Below are positions 9,265 to 16,973 of a DNA stretch of 64,000 bases, piece by piece. Position 1 is the first letter of the stretch, and each line of letters begins with the position of its first letter. The stretch is taken from the NCBI RefSeq assembly GCF_900199725.1, contig NZ_LT904904.1:1827932-1891931 (forward strand), written 5' to 3'. The notes under the pieces are model-generated. The model did no database searches, had not been told where the DNA came from, and worked only from the letters and a program-made list of their open reading frames with translations. The position numbers and the translations under genes were made by a program. Origin of the DNA: Cytobacillus massiliigabonensis. GTDB lineage: Bacteria; Bacillota; Bacilli; Bacillales; Cytobacillaceae.

Positions 9265-9300
9265 AAAAAAACAAGCAGTTCAAAATGCTGCTTGTTTTTT
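9265..9300. terminator. Bidirectional hairpin terminator
   Basis: AAAAAACAAGCAG and CTGCTTGTTTTTT arms between the permease-peptidase gene and the convergent hsp20 gene, overlapping the hsp20 stop. Confidence 0.85.
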
Positions 9301-9769
9301 ATTCGATTTTATCAATCATTATTTTTTTCCCTTTTTGTTTAGGCACACGTATTTTTAATAATCCATTTTGATAGGAAGCCTTTACTTTATTTTCATCTAT
9401 TGGCTGTGGCAGCGGAATACTTCTAATCGATTTTTTCATTGAGGTCTGTTTTTTAATTATTTCTTGTTTATCATTTTCTTCTGTGATGGATTCTAAGTGA
9501 AGGACAGTAATCGTGACATAATTATCAATCACATCAAGTTGAATTTGCTCTTTTTTTACACCTGGAAGCTCTGCGGAGATAATGTGCTCATCATCCGTTT
9601 CACTCACACTTACCTGAAATGAAGATGCAGAAGAAGTGAACGGATTTTTGAAAAACTCATCCATCGTTTGTAAAAATCCCCTTACAGGCTTTTCGTGGAA
9701 AAATTGATTCATTGATTTCATTAAATCCCCAAAAGGCTCATTTTTTTCTTTTTTGTTCCGCTCATTCAT
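9299..9769 (-). CDS. Hsp20/alpha-crystallin small heat-shock protein
   Basis: ATP-independent chaperone that holds unfolding proteins. The 156 residues comprise a Phe-rich N-terminal arm and an alpha-crystallin domain with AELPGVKKEQI, a YQNGLLKIRVPK motif and a basic C-terminal tail. The ATG at 9769 is chosen because AAAGGAG lies 7 bases upstream; the in-frame ATG at 9787 is itself part of that site. No CIRCE element is seen upstream. Monocistronic by position. Confidence 0.88.
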   Translation of the reverse strand: MNERNKKEKNEPFGDLMKSMNQFFHEKPVRGFLQTMDEFFKNPFTSSASSFQVSVSETDDEHIISAELPGVKKEQIQLDVIDNYVTITVLHLESITEENDKQEIIKKQTSMKKSIRSIPLPQPIDENKVKASYQNGLLKIRVPKQKGKKIMIDKIE

Positions 9770-9869
9770 ATTTCCAGCTCCTTTCATAGAAAAGCGTAGG
9801 CCTAATTTGTAGTATTAACGCCATGATATCTTATGAAAAATGGTGGGTAATTGTTCCAGTTGGCGGAAA

Positions 9870-9900
9870 AAAAGAAAGAACCGTAGGAATCACGGTTCTA
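9870..9900 (-). terminator. Terminator of the first Crp/Fnr gene
   Basis: AGAACCGT and ACGGTTCT arms around AGGAATC. Read on the minus strand, a T-rich tract follows. Confidence 0.8.
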
Positions 9901-9901
9901 G

Positions 9902-10594
9902 TTAAATTATTTCTTCTAAAAGCTTTTCGGAATCGATAATGATATTGCCATTGGCGTCTGTTTCAATCAATTTCTCTTTTTTCAGCTTGGTTAATGTTCT
10001 GCTGACAGTTTCTCTCGTCGTGCCAATCATATTGGCAAGGTCTTTGTTCGTAAATTCAGCTTTTAAAAGGAATAGACCGTTTTCAAGCACCTCTCCATGC
10101 AGCTTTGCTAAACGCACGAGCAATTTGATAATTTGTTCATACGTATTATTTAATACTTGTGCTTCTAATCGTTCTTGTAAATCAACTATTTTTTCCCCCA
10201 GAACATTAAATACTTTTATGCATAATTCAGGGTTTTCGATTAATACATTCTCAAATTGATCAATTGGAACAACGACTAGTTTGGCATTTTCAAGTACTTC
10301 CGAAAATGCAGGATACCCGCCTTTACGGAAGAATCCCACATGAGGGAACATATCCCCGCTTTTAGCAATTGTAACAATTTGCTCTTTTCCGTTTATATCA
10401 CTTTTATATATTTTGATGCGGCCGCTTTGAATGAAGTAAACATTTTCAAGCGGGTCATCCTGCATAAAGACATGGCTTCCTTTCTTCCATTCTCTTGAGA
10501 TTGAAATCTCGACAATTTTATCCATCTCTTTATCACTAAGCCCGCGGAAAAGGGTAAATTGAGAAAGCATTTTTTTAATTTCGATTGTTTCCAT
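9902..10594 (-). CDS. Crp/Fnr-family transcriptional regulator, paralogue 1
   Basis: A 230-residue DNA-binding regulator with a cyclic-nucleotide-type beta-roll (about 10-125), a long dimer helix (LGEKIVDLQERLEAQ) and a C-terminal winged helix with recognition helix TTRETVSRTL. It has none of the C-terminal cysteines that hold the Fe-S cluster in B. subtilis Fnr, so it is unlikely to be that oxygen sensor. It is clearly similar to the gene at 26224-26913, including the block FPHxGFFRxGxYPAxxEV. The METIE start at 10594 follows AGAGGTGA; the longer frame to 10723 has no support. The ligand is unknown. Confidence 0.88.
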   Translation of the reverse strand: METIEIKKMLSQFTLFRGLSDKEMDKIVEISISREWKKGSHVFMQDDPLENVYFIQSGRIKIYKSDINGKEQIVTIAKSGDMFPHVGFFRKGGYPAFSEVLENAKLVVVPIDQFENVLIENPELCIKVFNVLGEKIVDLQERLEAQVLNNTYEQIIKLLVRLAKLHGEVLENGLFLLKAEFTNKDLANMIGTTRETVSRTLTKLKKEKLIETDANGNIIIDSEKLLEEII

Positions 10595-10761
10595 ATTTTC
10601 ACCTCTACTGGTAAAAGCCATTATTACCAATATTGTAACAAAAAAAACCTTTGAAAAAAGCGAATTCATGACAAAAGTTTGAACGTTATATGAAAGGAAG
10701 GGGATATAGGATAAATTTGGCAATGGAAATGAGAAAAAAATGCAAGGTTTCTCTTTTTTAA

Positions 10762-10775
10762 CGAACGCTTATTCG
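10762..10775. promoter_or_regulatory. Candidate LexA (SOS) box upstream of mrfA
   Basis: CGAACGCTTATTCG matches the Bacillus LexA palindrome CGAAC-N4-GTTCG at 9 of 10 defined positions. It directly precedes a TAGAAT -10 element (10777-10782), so a bound repressor would block the promoter. Sequence match only. Confidence 0.5.
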
Positions 10776-10803
10776 CTAGAATGATAGATATGAGGTGAAT
10801 GAA

Positions 10804-13089
10804 ATGAAAGTGCGAAAAGACCTTAACGAAATAATGAAACACATAAAAACAGACCAATCGTTTAAAGAGAATATTGTTTATTGGCAAACAATAGAGGAAA
10901 AGGAAGCAAAGACTGCCGAGCTGCCTTTAGACATACACCCAGCCCTTAAGGAAGCATTACAGAAGAGGGGGATTACAAGATTATATACCCATCAGAAATC
11001 TGCTTATGAAAAAGCCATTCAAGGAAAAAGTATCGTTGCAGTTACTCCAACTGCTTCAGGTAAAACGTTGTGCTATAACCTGCCTGTTTTACAAACGATC
11101 ATAAATGACGCAAATTCTCGGGCGTTATATATATTTCCAACAAAAGCTTTAGCGCAGGATCAAAAAAGTGAAATTAATGAAATCATCGAAGAATCAGGCT
11201 TGCCGATTAACAGCTATACATATGATGGGGATACCCCTTCGAATATTCGCCAAAAGGTGCGAAAAGCGGGACATGTTGTGATAACAAATCCGGACATGCT
11301 TCATTCTGCTATTTTGCCTCATCATACGAAATGGGTCTCCCTATTTGAAAACTTGAAATACGTTGTAATTGATGAGCTTCATATATACAGAGGTGTGTTT
11401 GGTAGCCATGTGGCAAATGTAATTAGGAGACTGCAAAGAATCTGCCATTTTTATGGAAGTGATCCTGCTTTTATTTGTACGTCAGCCACTATTGCAAACC
11501 CGCTGGAATTAGCAGAAAGTCTTACTGAGAAACGTGTTTCACTTATTGATAATAATGGAGCCCCGAGCGGGAGGAAGCATTTTGTCTTTTACAATCCTCC
11601 AATCGTTAATCACCCCTTGAACATCAGAAGAAGTGCTACATTAGAGGTAAGAAAGCTTGCAAGTGAGTTATTGAAAAATAAGGTCCAGACGATCGTTTTT
11701 GCTAGAAGCCGCGTGAGAGTGGAAATATTGGTCACTTATTTACAAGAGCTCATCAAACATAAATTAGGAACAAAAGCGATTCGGGGTTATCGAGGAGGCT
11801 ATTTGCCAACGGAAAGGCGGGAGATTGAAAAAGGTCTCCGTTCAGGAGAGATATTTGGGGTTGTGAGTACAAATGCTCTTGAATTAGGTGTTGACATTGG
11901 CCAGCTGCAGGTTTGTATTATGACAGGCTATCCTGGAACGATTGCAAGCGCATGGCAGCAAGCTGGCCGAGCAGGGAGAAGGCATAGTGAATCGCTTGTA
12001 ATAATGGTCGCATCAAGCAGTCCTCTTGACCAATTTATCATCCAAAACCCTGATTATTTTTTTAAACGCAGTCCAGAAACGGCAAGAATTAATCCGGATA
12101 ACTTGATTATATTAATCGATCATGTAAAATGTGCGGCTTATGAGCTTCCATTCAAGACTGGTGATCGGTTCGGCTCTTTTGAAACAGAAGAAGTGCTGGA
12201 ATACTTGGCAGAGGAAAGGGTTCTTTATCAAAATGGCGATAAATACTATTGGATGAATGATTCCTTTCCAGCACACAATATAAGTCTTCGTTCAGCCTCT
12301 CAAGAAAATGTAGTCATTATTGATCAAACCGATGTGGCGAATGTAAAAGTGATTGGTGAAATGGATCGTTTTTCAGCATTGACTTTATTGCATGAGGAGG
12401 CAATTTACCTCCATCAAGGCACTCAATTTCAGGTAGAGCTGCTTGACTGGGAGGAAAAGAAAGCATTTGTTAGGGAAGTAGATGCAGATTATTTCACGGA
12501 TGCCAATCTTGCTGTTCAGTTAAAAGTCCTAGAACAGGATAAGCAGCAATTCATGCCATCAGGTGAAATCGGCTATGGGGATGTAAGTATCACTGCAATG
12601 GCTACCATCTTTAAAAAAATTAAATTTGAAACCCATGAAAATATCGGTTCAGGTCCGATTTCGCTGCCAGAAGAGGAACTGCACACAAGTGCGGCTTGGA
12701 TTTCTTTGAATAATGATATCGGACAATTTAACCAAGAGAGATTGGAGCAAGGGCTAATTGGGACATCACATGCACTTAAATCGATTGCTCCTTTATTTGT
12801 TATGTGTGATCCACAGGATATTCATGTTGTTCCACAAGTGAAAGCATCTCATAATGAAAAACCGACGATTTTCTTTTATGATCGTTACCCTGGAGGAGTT
12901 GGATTGAGTGAAAAAATATTTGATGGATTCCAGCATGTTTTGAAAGAGGCTTGTGATCTCGTTAAAAGGTGCCAATGTGCCTATGGATGTCCTTCATGCA
13001 TTGGTATAGATTCCACTTCTCAGACTGCAAAGACTGATGTTTTAAAAGTATTTGAAACCTTCATGAATGGTGAGATTCATGTCAATTAA
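10804..13089 (+). CDS. mrfA: DEAD/DEAH-box helicase MrfA (YprA), mitomycin repair
   Basis: A 761-residue superfamily 2 helicase. It has Walker A TPTASGKT near residue 85, a Walker B/DExH-type motif IDELH, motif III TSAT, and helicase C motifs including ELGVDIGQ and QQAGRAGRR. The C-terminal DUF1998 region has the cysteine cluster C-x1-C-x3-C-x2-C (CQCAYGCPSC), a predicted metal site. In B. subtilis MrfA works with MrfB to repair mitomycin C damage. ATG at 10804 has GAGGTGA 5 bases upstream; the in-frame GTG at 10795 lies inside that site. It overlaps mrfB by 11 bp. Confidence 0.92.
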   Translation: MKVRKDLNEIMKHIKTDQSFKENIVYWQTIEEKEAKTAELPLDIHPALKEALQKRGITRLYTHQKSAYEKAIQGKSIVAVTPTASGKTLCYNLPVLQTIINDANSRALYIFPTKALAQDQKSEINEIIEESGLPINSYTYDGDTPSNIRQKVRKAGHVVITNPDMLHSAILPHHTKWVSLFENLKYVVIDELHIYRGVFGSHVANVIRRLQRICHFYGSDPAFICTSATIANPLELAESLTEKRVSLIDNNGAPSGRKHFVFYNPPIVNHPLNIRRSATLEVRKLASELLKNKVQTIVFARSRVRVEILVTYLQELIKHKLGTKAIRGYRGGYLPTERREIEKGLRSGEIFGVVSTNALELGVDIGQLQVCIMTGYPGTIASAWQQAGRAGRRHSESLVIMVASSSPLDQFIIQNPDYFFKRSPETARINPDNLIILIDHVKCAAYELPFKTGDRFGSFETEEVLEYLAEERVLYQNGDKYYWMNDSFPAHNISLRSASQENVVIIDQTDVANVKVIGEMDRFSALTLLHEEAIYLHQGTQFQVELLDWEEKKAFVREVDADYFTDANLAVQLKVLEQDKQQFMPSGEIGYGDVSITAMATIFKKIKFETHENIGSGPISLPEEELHTSAAWISLNNDIGQFNQERLEQGLIGTSHALKSIAPLFVMCDPQDIHVVPQVKASHNEKPTIFFYDRYPGGVGLSEKIFDGFQHVLKEACDLVKRCQCAYGCPSCIGIDSTSQTAKTDVLKVFETFMNGEIHVN

Positions 13090-14341
13090 AAAGAAACTCA
13101 ATAGACTTAAATCCCATATGTCACACGAAGTGAGCAAAGAGAAAGTCCTCACAGCTAGTCATCCCGTAGGTGAAATTCCTTTCTGGGACGTTTGGGAAAA
13201 CGAAGGCGTGACTCCTTATTTTTTTGATGGAAGCTATTGCCTAATTCGCGAACGAAGGTTTCCGATTGATCAACAACATGGAATATATTCATTTTTACAA
13301 TTTTCAACAGCGGTGAATGCCTGGAATGAAAGCGGGATGAAACATCCTCTCTCAGCTTCAGGTATTAAACCTGAAAGCTTTGTTTTCTTTGATACAGAAA
13401 CAACAGGCTTAGGCGGAGGGGTAGGGAATTCAATCTTTATTCTTGGACATGCCAGATTGTCAGGAGATGAAATACATTTGAAACAGCATATTCTACCCTC
13501 CCCCGGTGCAGAGATCCCTTTATATCAAAGCTTTCTTGAAAGTGCAGATTATACAACAATGGCTACGTATAATGGTAAGTCCTTTGATTGGCCGCAAGTG
13601 AAAACTCAGCATACATTGATACGAGAACATGTCCCTAAACTCCCATCGTTTGGACACTTTGATTTGTATCATGCATCAAGAAGAATGTGGAAGCATAAAT
13701 TAGAACGAATGAAGCTGTCCATTGTCGAGAAAGAAGTGCTGGGAATTGAACGAAAGGATGATCTTCCAGGTTTTTTAGCACCAATGATTTATTTTGACTT
13801 TGTGGAAAGAAAAGATCCGCAAGGGATGCTAGGGATTTTAAAGCATAATGAAACAGATATATTATCGCTTATCAGTCTATACACGCATCTTTCATTTCAA
13901 ATTCTTGGACTTGATCAAAAACGATCAGCAAAAGAAATGTATGAGATAGGAAGATGGTTTTCGCACCTAGGAGAAGCAGAAGCAGCGGAAAAATCATTTT
14001 CTCGTTTGGCTTATAGCACGAATAGTGAAACAACTGCAGCTAAGCATGCACTAGCTTTTGAATACAAGAAGCAGAAAAAATGGATGGATGCAATTTACCT
14101 TTGGGAAGACATTGTGGGAAAAGGAAAAGAAGAGTTAATCATGCTTGAAGCTTGTATTGAATTAGCGAAGATTTACGAACATCGAGAAAAAAACCTGCAA
14201 AAGGCGTTATATTTTACTAATAATGCCGAAGCATTTCTTCAAAAATTACAGAGTGAAAACTACATTAAAATAACAATTAGTCAACAAGAAATCACGAAAA
14301 GATTAGCGAGGCTCAACAAGAGATTATATGGATCATTTTGA
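13079..14341 (+). CDS. mrfB: DEDD exonuclease MrfB (YprB)
   Basis: A 420-residue partner nuclease of MrfA. The exonuclease acidic residues are seen in FFDTETTG (DxE), YNGKSFDWPQ and HNETDIL. The C-terminal 130 residues are helical and repeat-like, resembling TPR units (ARWFSHLGEAEAAEKSF type). Its start overlaps the end of mrfA, implying co-translation; ATG 13079 is preferred over 13067 because GGTGAG lies upstream of it. No clear terminator follows. Confidence 0.9.
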   Translation: MSIKKKLNRLKSHMSHEVSKEKVLTASHPVGEIPFWDVWENEGVTPYFFDGSYCLIRERRFPIDQQHGIYSFLQFSTAVNAWNESGMKHPLSASGIKPESFVFFDTETTGLGGGVGNSIFILGHARLSGDEIHLKQHILPSPGAEIPLYQSFLESADYTTMATYNGKSFDWPQVKTQHTLIREHVPKLPSFGHFDLYHASRRMWKHKLERMKLSIVEKEVLGIERKDDLPGFLAPMIYFDFVERKDPQGMLGILKHNETDILSLISLYTHLSFQILGLDQKRSAKEMYEIGRWFSHLGEAEAAEKSFSRLAYSTNSETTAAKHALAFEYKKQKKWMDAIYLWEDIVGKGKEELIMLEACIELAKIYEHREKNLQKALYFTNNAEAFLQKLQSENYIKITISQQEITKRLARLNKRLYGSF

Positions 14342-14473
14342 GTGGCTCCGGGATTTGGGCAATATATTTTATAAACCCACTATTTCCTAGTTGTTTGTCC
14401 ATAACGAAAGCTGTAAAATGTATTATTGTGTGGTGTAATTAGCCAGGAATAATTTAGTGTGAGGCTGACAAGC

Positions 14474-14569
14474 ATGTATAAGACAATATTGTTCATATTT
14501 TTTATCGTTATTATCTTTACAGCAGTACTTTTTAGTAACTTTAGAGATAGTTTTTATAGCATGTTTTAA
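14474..14569 (+). CDS. Putative 31-residue single-membrane-span peptide
   Basis: A short frame encoding MYKTILF, then a strongly hydrophobic stretch of Ile/Phe/Val and a polar tail SNFRDSFYSMF. Typical of one-helix membrane peptides. A GTGAGGCTG stretch 9-17 bases upstream may be the ribosome site. It lies between mrfB and cotD; no family is recognised. The rest of the 335-bp gap shows no further gene. Confidence 0.45.
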   Translation: MYKTILFIFFIVIIFTAVLFSNFRDSFYSMF

Positions 14570-14611
14570 AATCTTCTTTAAATTGGGTTTAAATTAGACT
14601 TTTTCATTAGT

Positions 14612-14639
14612 ACAAGAGTAACCCTTTTAACATAGGCTG
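14612..14639 (+). promoter_or_regulatory. Possible sigma-K-type promoter for cotD
   Basis: AC at 14612-14613, 17 bases, then CATAGGCTG at 14631. Resembles AC-N16/17-CATANNNTA. It lies about 40 bp before the cotD start. cotD is a late mother-cell gene in B. subtilis, which fits. Confidence 0.4.
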
Positions 14640-14676
14640 TTAATGTAAGTAATCTATGAAGAAAGGGGATCTTTAA

Positions 14677-15015
14677 ATGCATTGCGGACCAAGACCAACA
14701 AATGTGTTGCCAGCAATTGTCCATCCAACAAAATGCTGTGTAAACAATACGTTTCAAAATAATGTGGTTCCACATATTCATCCAACTCATACAACAAATG
14801 TAAACCACATTAACTTCCAGCATCAACATTATTTCCCTCAAACGCAATCAACTGTGAATCAAGTAACAAATCAGCAGTTTGTTGCGGCTCCAGGTCCAGC
14901 ACCTGGTGGCTTTGGAGGCCCAGCAGCAGGTGGCTTTGGTGGACCAGTACCTGGCGGCTTTGGAGGCCCAGCAGGCGGCTTTGGTGTACCAAGACCAGGC
15001 TTTTTTGGTAGATAG
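14677..15015 (+). CDS. cotD: Spore coat protein CotD with glycine-rich tail
   Basis: Inner spore coat protein, 112 residues. The first 70 residues match CotD: MHCGP start, PAIVHPTKCC, VVPHIHPTHTTNVNH and FQHQHYFPQT, rich in His and Cys. Position after mrfB (yprB) matches B. subtilis. Unlike the B. subtilis protein, which I recall ending in a short Cys-rich tail, this one ends in four imperfect GGFGGP repeats. AAGAAAGGGGATC precedes the start. Confidence 0.88.
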   Translation: MHCGPRPTNVLPAIVHPTKCCVNNTFQNNVVPHIHPTHTTNVNHINFQHQHYFPQTQSTVNQVTNQQFVAAPGPAPGGFGGPAAGGFGGPVPGGFGGPAGGFGVPRPGFFGR

Positions 15016-15063
15016 GTAGAATAGCAAGTGCTAGACAATGATAAGCAATATTAAGGTTTTGTT

Positions 15064-15095
15064 TGGAAACAAGGACAAGTGGGTCCTTGTTTCCT
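15064..15095 (+). terminator. Long hairpin after cotD
   Basis: 12-bp arms GGAAACAAGGAC and GTCCTTGTTTCC around AAGTGG. The T-run is poor, so it may be a weak terminator or an mRNA-stabilising stem. Confidence 0.6.
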
Positions 15096-15209
15096 TGCAC
15101 AGTATAATTAAGAAATGCTAATTTTCGTAATTAAAATAATAATTGACTCTCATTCCCTTTTAAGGCAGAATTTCAATTATTAGAGCATACATAGAGGGGC
15201 ATATGAAAA

Positions 15210-15776
15210 TTGGCAAAGATTGCGATTATTTCTGGTTATAAGCCTTATGAAATTGGAATCTTTAAGCATGATGATCCTGCAGTTGCATTTATCAAGAAAG
15301 CAATTAGAAATCAGCTTATTTCTTTATTGGAGGAAGGGCTGCAGTGGGTGATTATCAGCGGTCAGCTTGGAACGGAATTATGGGCTGCTGAGGTTGTTTT
15401 TGAGCTGCAATTAGATGACTATCCTGAACTGCAGCTTGGTGTGATTACACCTTTTTTAAATCAGGAAGAAACTTGGAAAGAACAGAATAAGGAATGGTAT
15501 GAGTCAATTCTTGCTCAAGCTGACTTTATTGACTCTGTTTCCAGGAAGCCCTATGAAAACCCTTGGCAATTTCGCTTGAAAAATCAATTTTTTGTAGAAA
15601 AAAGTGATGTTCTTCTGCTGTTTTATGATACAGAAAAAGAAGGAAGTCCAAAGTACTTATATGAGACTGCCAAAAGACAGCAGGAAAGAAACGATTATGA
15701 TATTCGCTTAATCAATTTTTATGATTTACAAGTCATTGTTGAAGAGGAACAAATGAAAGAGCAGGACAATTATTAA
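15210..15776 (+). CDS. ypsA: DUF1273/SLOG family protein YpsA
   Basis: A 188-residue Rossmann-like protein of the YpsA family, linked in Firmicutes to cell-division effects; biochemical activity is unknown. Motifs include [11 protein letters not shown] at the start and the ligand-binding [16 protein letters not shown] at 15210 is inferred as start because it aligns with the family N-terminus and AGAGGGG lies upstream; the nearby ATG at 15203 is out of frame and soon hits a stop. Upstream of gpsB, as in B. subtilis. Confidence 0.88.
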   Translation: MAKIAIISGYKPYEIGIFKHDDPAVAFIKKAIRNQLISLLEEGLQWVIISGQLGTELWAAEVVFELQLDDYPELQLGVITPFLNQEETWKEQNKEWYESILAQADFIDSVSRKPYENPWQFRLKNQFFVEKSDVLLLFYDTEKEGSPKYLYETAKRQQERNDYDIRLINFYDLQVIVEEEQMKEQDNY

Positions 15777-15925
15777 GAAAAGCGGAAGCGCCTTGATCAT
15801 CGCCGTACAAACTGGAAGGACCGCGACTGAGATAAAGGAAACACGAAGAGCGATAGCGATTCGATGTTGACTTATCGTAGGGAGGGGCCTGAAGTTTGAT
15901 AGGCGATAGGCGCTGGAGCTGGACA
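15776..15925. repeat. Dispersed intergenic repeat, copy B (inverted relative to A, C and D)
   Basis: Begins AAAAGCGGAAGCGCCTTGATC and ends GGCGCTGGAGCTGGACA, i.e. the reverse complement of the ends of the copies at 25.6 and 41.6 kb. Fills most of the gap between ypsA and gpsB. The centre has diverged more than the ends. Confidence 0.75.
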
Positions 15926-16012
15926 TCTATTAAAAATAGTAAGAAAAATTGACAAATATGCATATCTTTGAAAAAATATAAGTACTGATTGGTGTATATT
16001 GAGGTGAGTGTC

Positions 16013-16315
16013 ATGCATTCGGATAAAATTAATTTAACGGCAAAAGATATTTTAGAGAAAGAATTTAAGTCAGGCATGCGAGGCTACAAACCAGAGGATG
16101 TTGACAAATTTTTAGATTTAGTTATTAAGGATTATGAAGTGTTCTATCAGGAAATTGAAGATTTGCAGCAGGAAAACTTGAGATTAAAGAAACAATTAGA
16201 TGATGCTTCTAGGCGACCAACAACATCGCAAACAGCAGGTACGACGAACTTTGATATTTTAAAGCGGCTTTCAAATTTAGAAAAGCATGTTTTTGGCAGC
16301 AAATTGTACGATTGA
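16013..16315 (+). CDS. gpsB: Cell-division regulator GpsB
   Basis: A 100-residue DivIVA-like coiled-coil protein. The N-terminal membrane-binding domain shows [29 protein letters not shown] residues, followed by a coiled coil ([15 protein letters not shown]) and a C-terminal trimer segment [16 protein letters not shown]. In B. subtilis it shuttles PBP1 (PonA) between septum and side wall. ATG 16013 has GAGGTGAG upstream; an earlier in-frame start at 15989 lacks one. It precedes rnpB, as in B. subtilis. Confidence 0.95.
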   Translation: MHSDKINLTAKDILEKEFKSGMRGYKPEDVDKFLDLVIKDYEVFYQEIEDLQQENLRLKKQLDDASRRPTTSQTAGTTNFDILKRLSNLEKHVFGSKLYD

Positions 16316-16387
16316 TCGAGTTTCCTATATTTACAAGTCAAAAACCATTGCTATCTGATCGAAAGTTGCATATAATATCTTTTGTAC

Positions 16388-16806
16388 TCATTAATGACGT
16401 TCGGGTAATCGCTGCAATGAGCTTTATGCTGCATTGTAGAGGAAAGTCCATGCTCGCACGGTGCTGAGATGCCCGTAGTGATCGTGCCTAGCCAATTCAT
16501 AAGCTAGGGCAGTTTGGCATAAGCTGGACTGACGGCAGGGAAAATGCCTAAGTCCTTTGGATATGGCATGACTACCTTGAAAGTGCCACAGTGACGGAGC
16601 CTTTTCAGAAATGAAAAGGGTGGAACGAGGTAAACCCCACGAGCGAGAAACCCAAATAATGGTAGGGGCACTTTCTCTGAGGAACTGAACAAGGAGAAGG
16701 ACAGGTGACGATAGTTAACCTGTAGATAGATGATTACCACCTTAGTACGAGGCTTTCAGCCGTTTGGAGTACAAAGGAACAAAACATGGCTTACAGAACG
16801 TTATTA
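16388..16806 (+). ncRNA. rnpB: RNase P RNA, Bacillus type (class B)
   Basis: Catalytic RNA that matures tRNA 5' ends. Conserved blocks are GAGGAAAGTCCATGCTCGCA, GGTGCTGAGATGCCCGTAGT, GAAAGTGCCACAGTGACG, GTAAACCCCACGAGCGAGAA and the 3' part ACAAAACATGGCTTACAGAACG. The ends pair (ATTAATGACGTT with AACGTTATTAGT), which fixes the boundaries to within a few bases. Located next to gpsB, as in B. subtilis. Confidence 0.96.
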
Positions 16807-16828
16807 GTGAATAATTTATGAAACATGA

Positions 16829-16863
16829 ATGAAGCTCTCCTTTTTTAAGGGGAGCTTTCTTGT
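16829..16863 (+). terminator. Terminator of rnpB
   Basis: AAGCTCTCC and GGGGAGCTT arms around a T-rich loop, then TTCTTGTATTT. Confidence 0.8.
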
Positions 16864-16973
16864 ATTTAAGCATAAATACATATATGATAAAAGTATGTGA
16901 ATAACTTATCAAACGTACTAATAGAAGAAACCTAAAAGGCTCATAAAGTTAGGCGAATAAGGATGAATAGATT

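Noticed and set aside
9902..10594. Oxygen-sensing Fnr
   Set aside because: The cysteine cluster needed for an Fe-S centre is absent in both paralogues.
15130..15165. Fur box upstream of ypsA
   Set aside because: Only about 8 of 14 positions match, close to background for AT-rich DNA.
16504..16740. 78-codon reading frame on the minus strand
   Set aside because: Lies wholly inside RNase P RNA.
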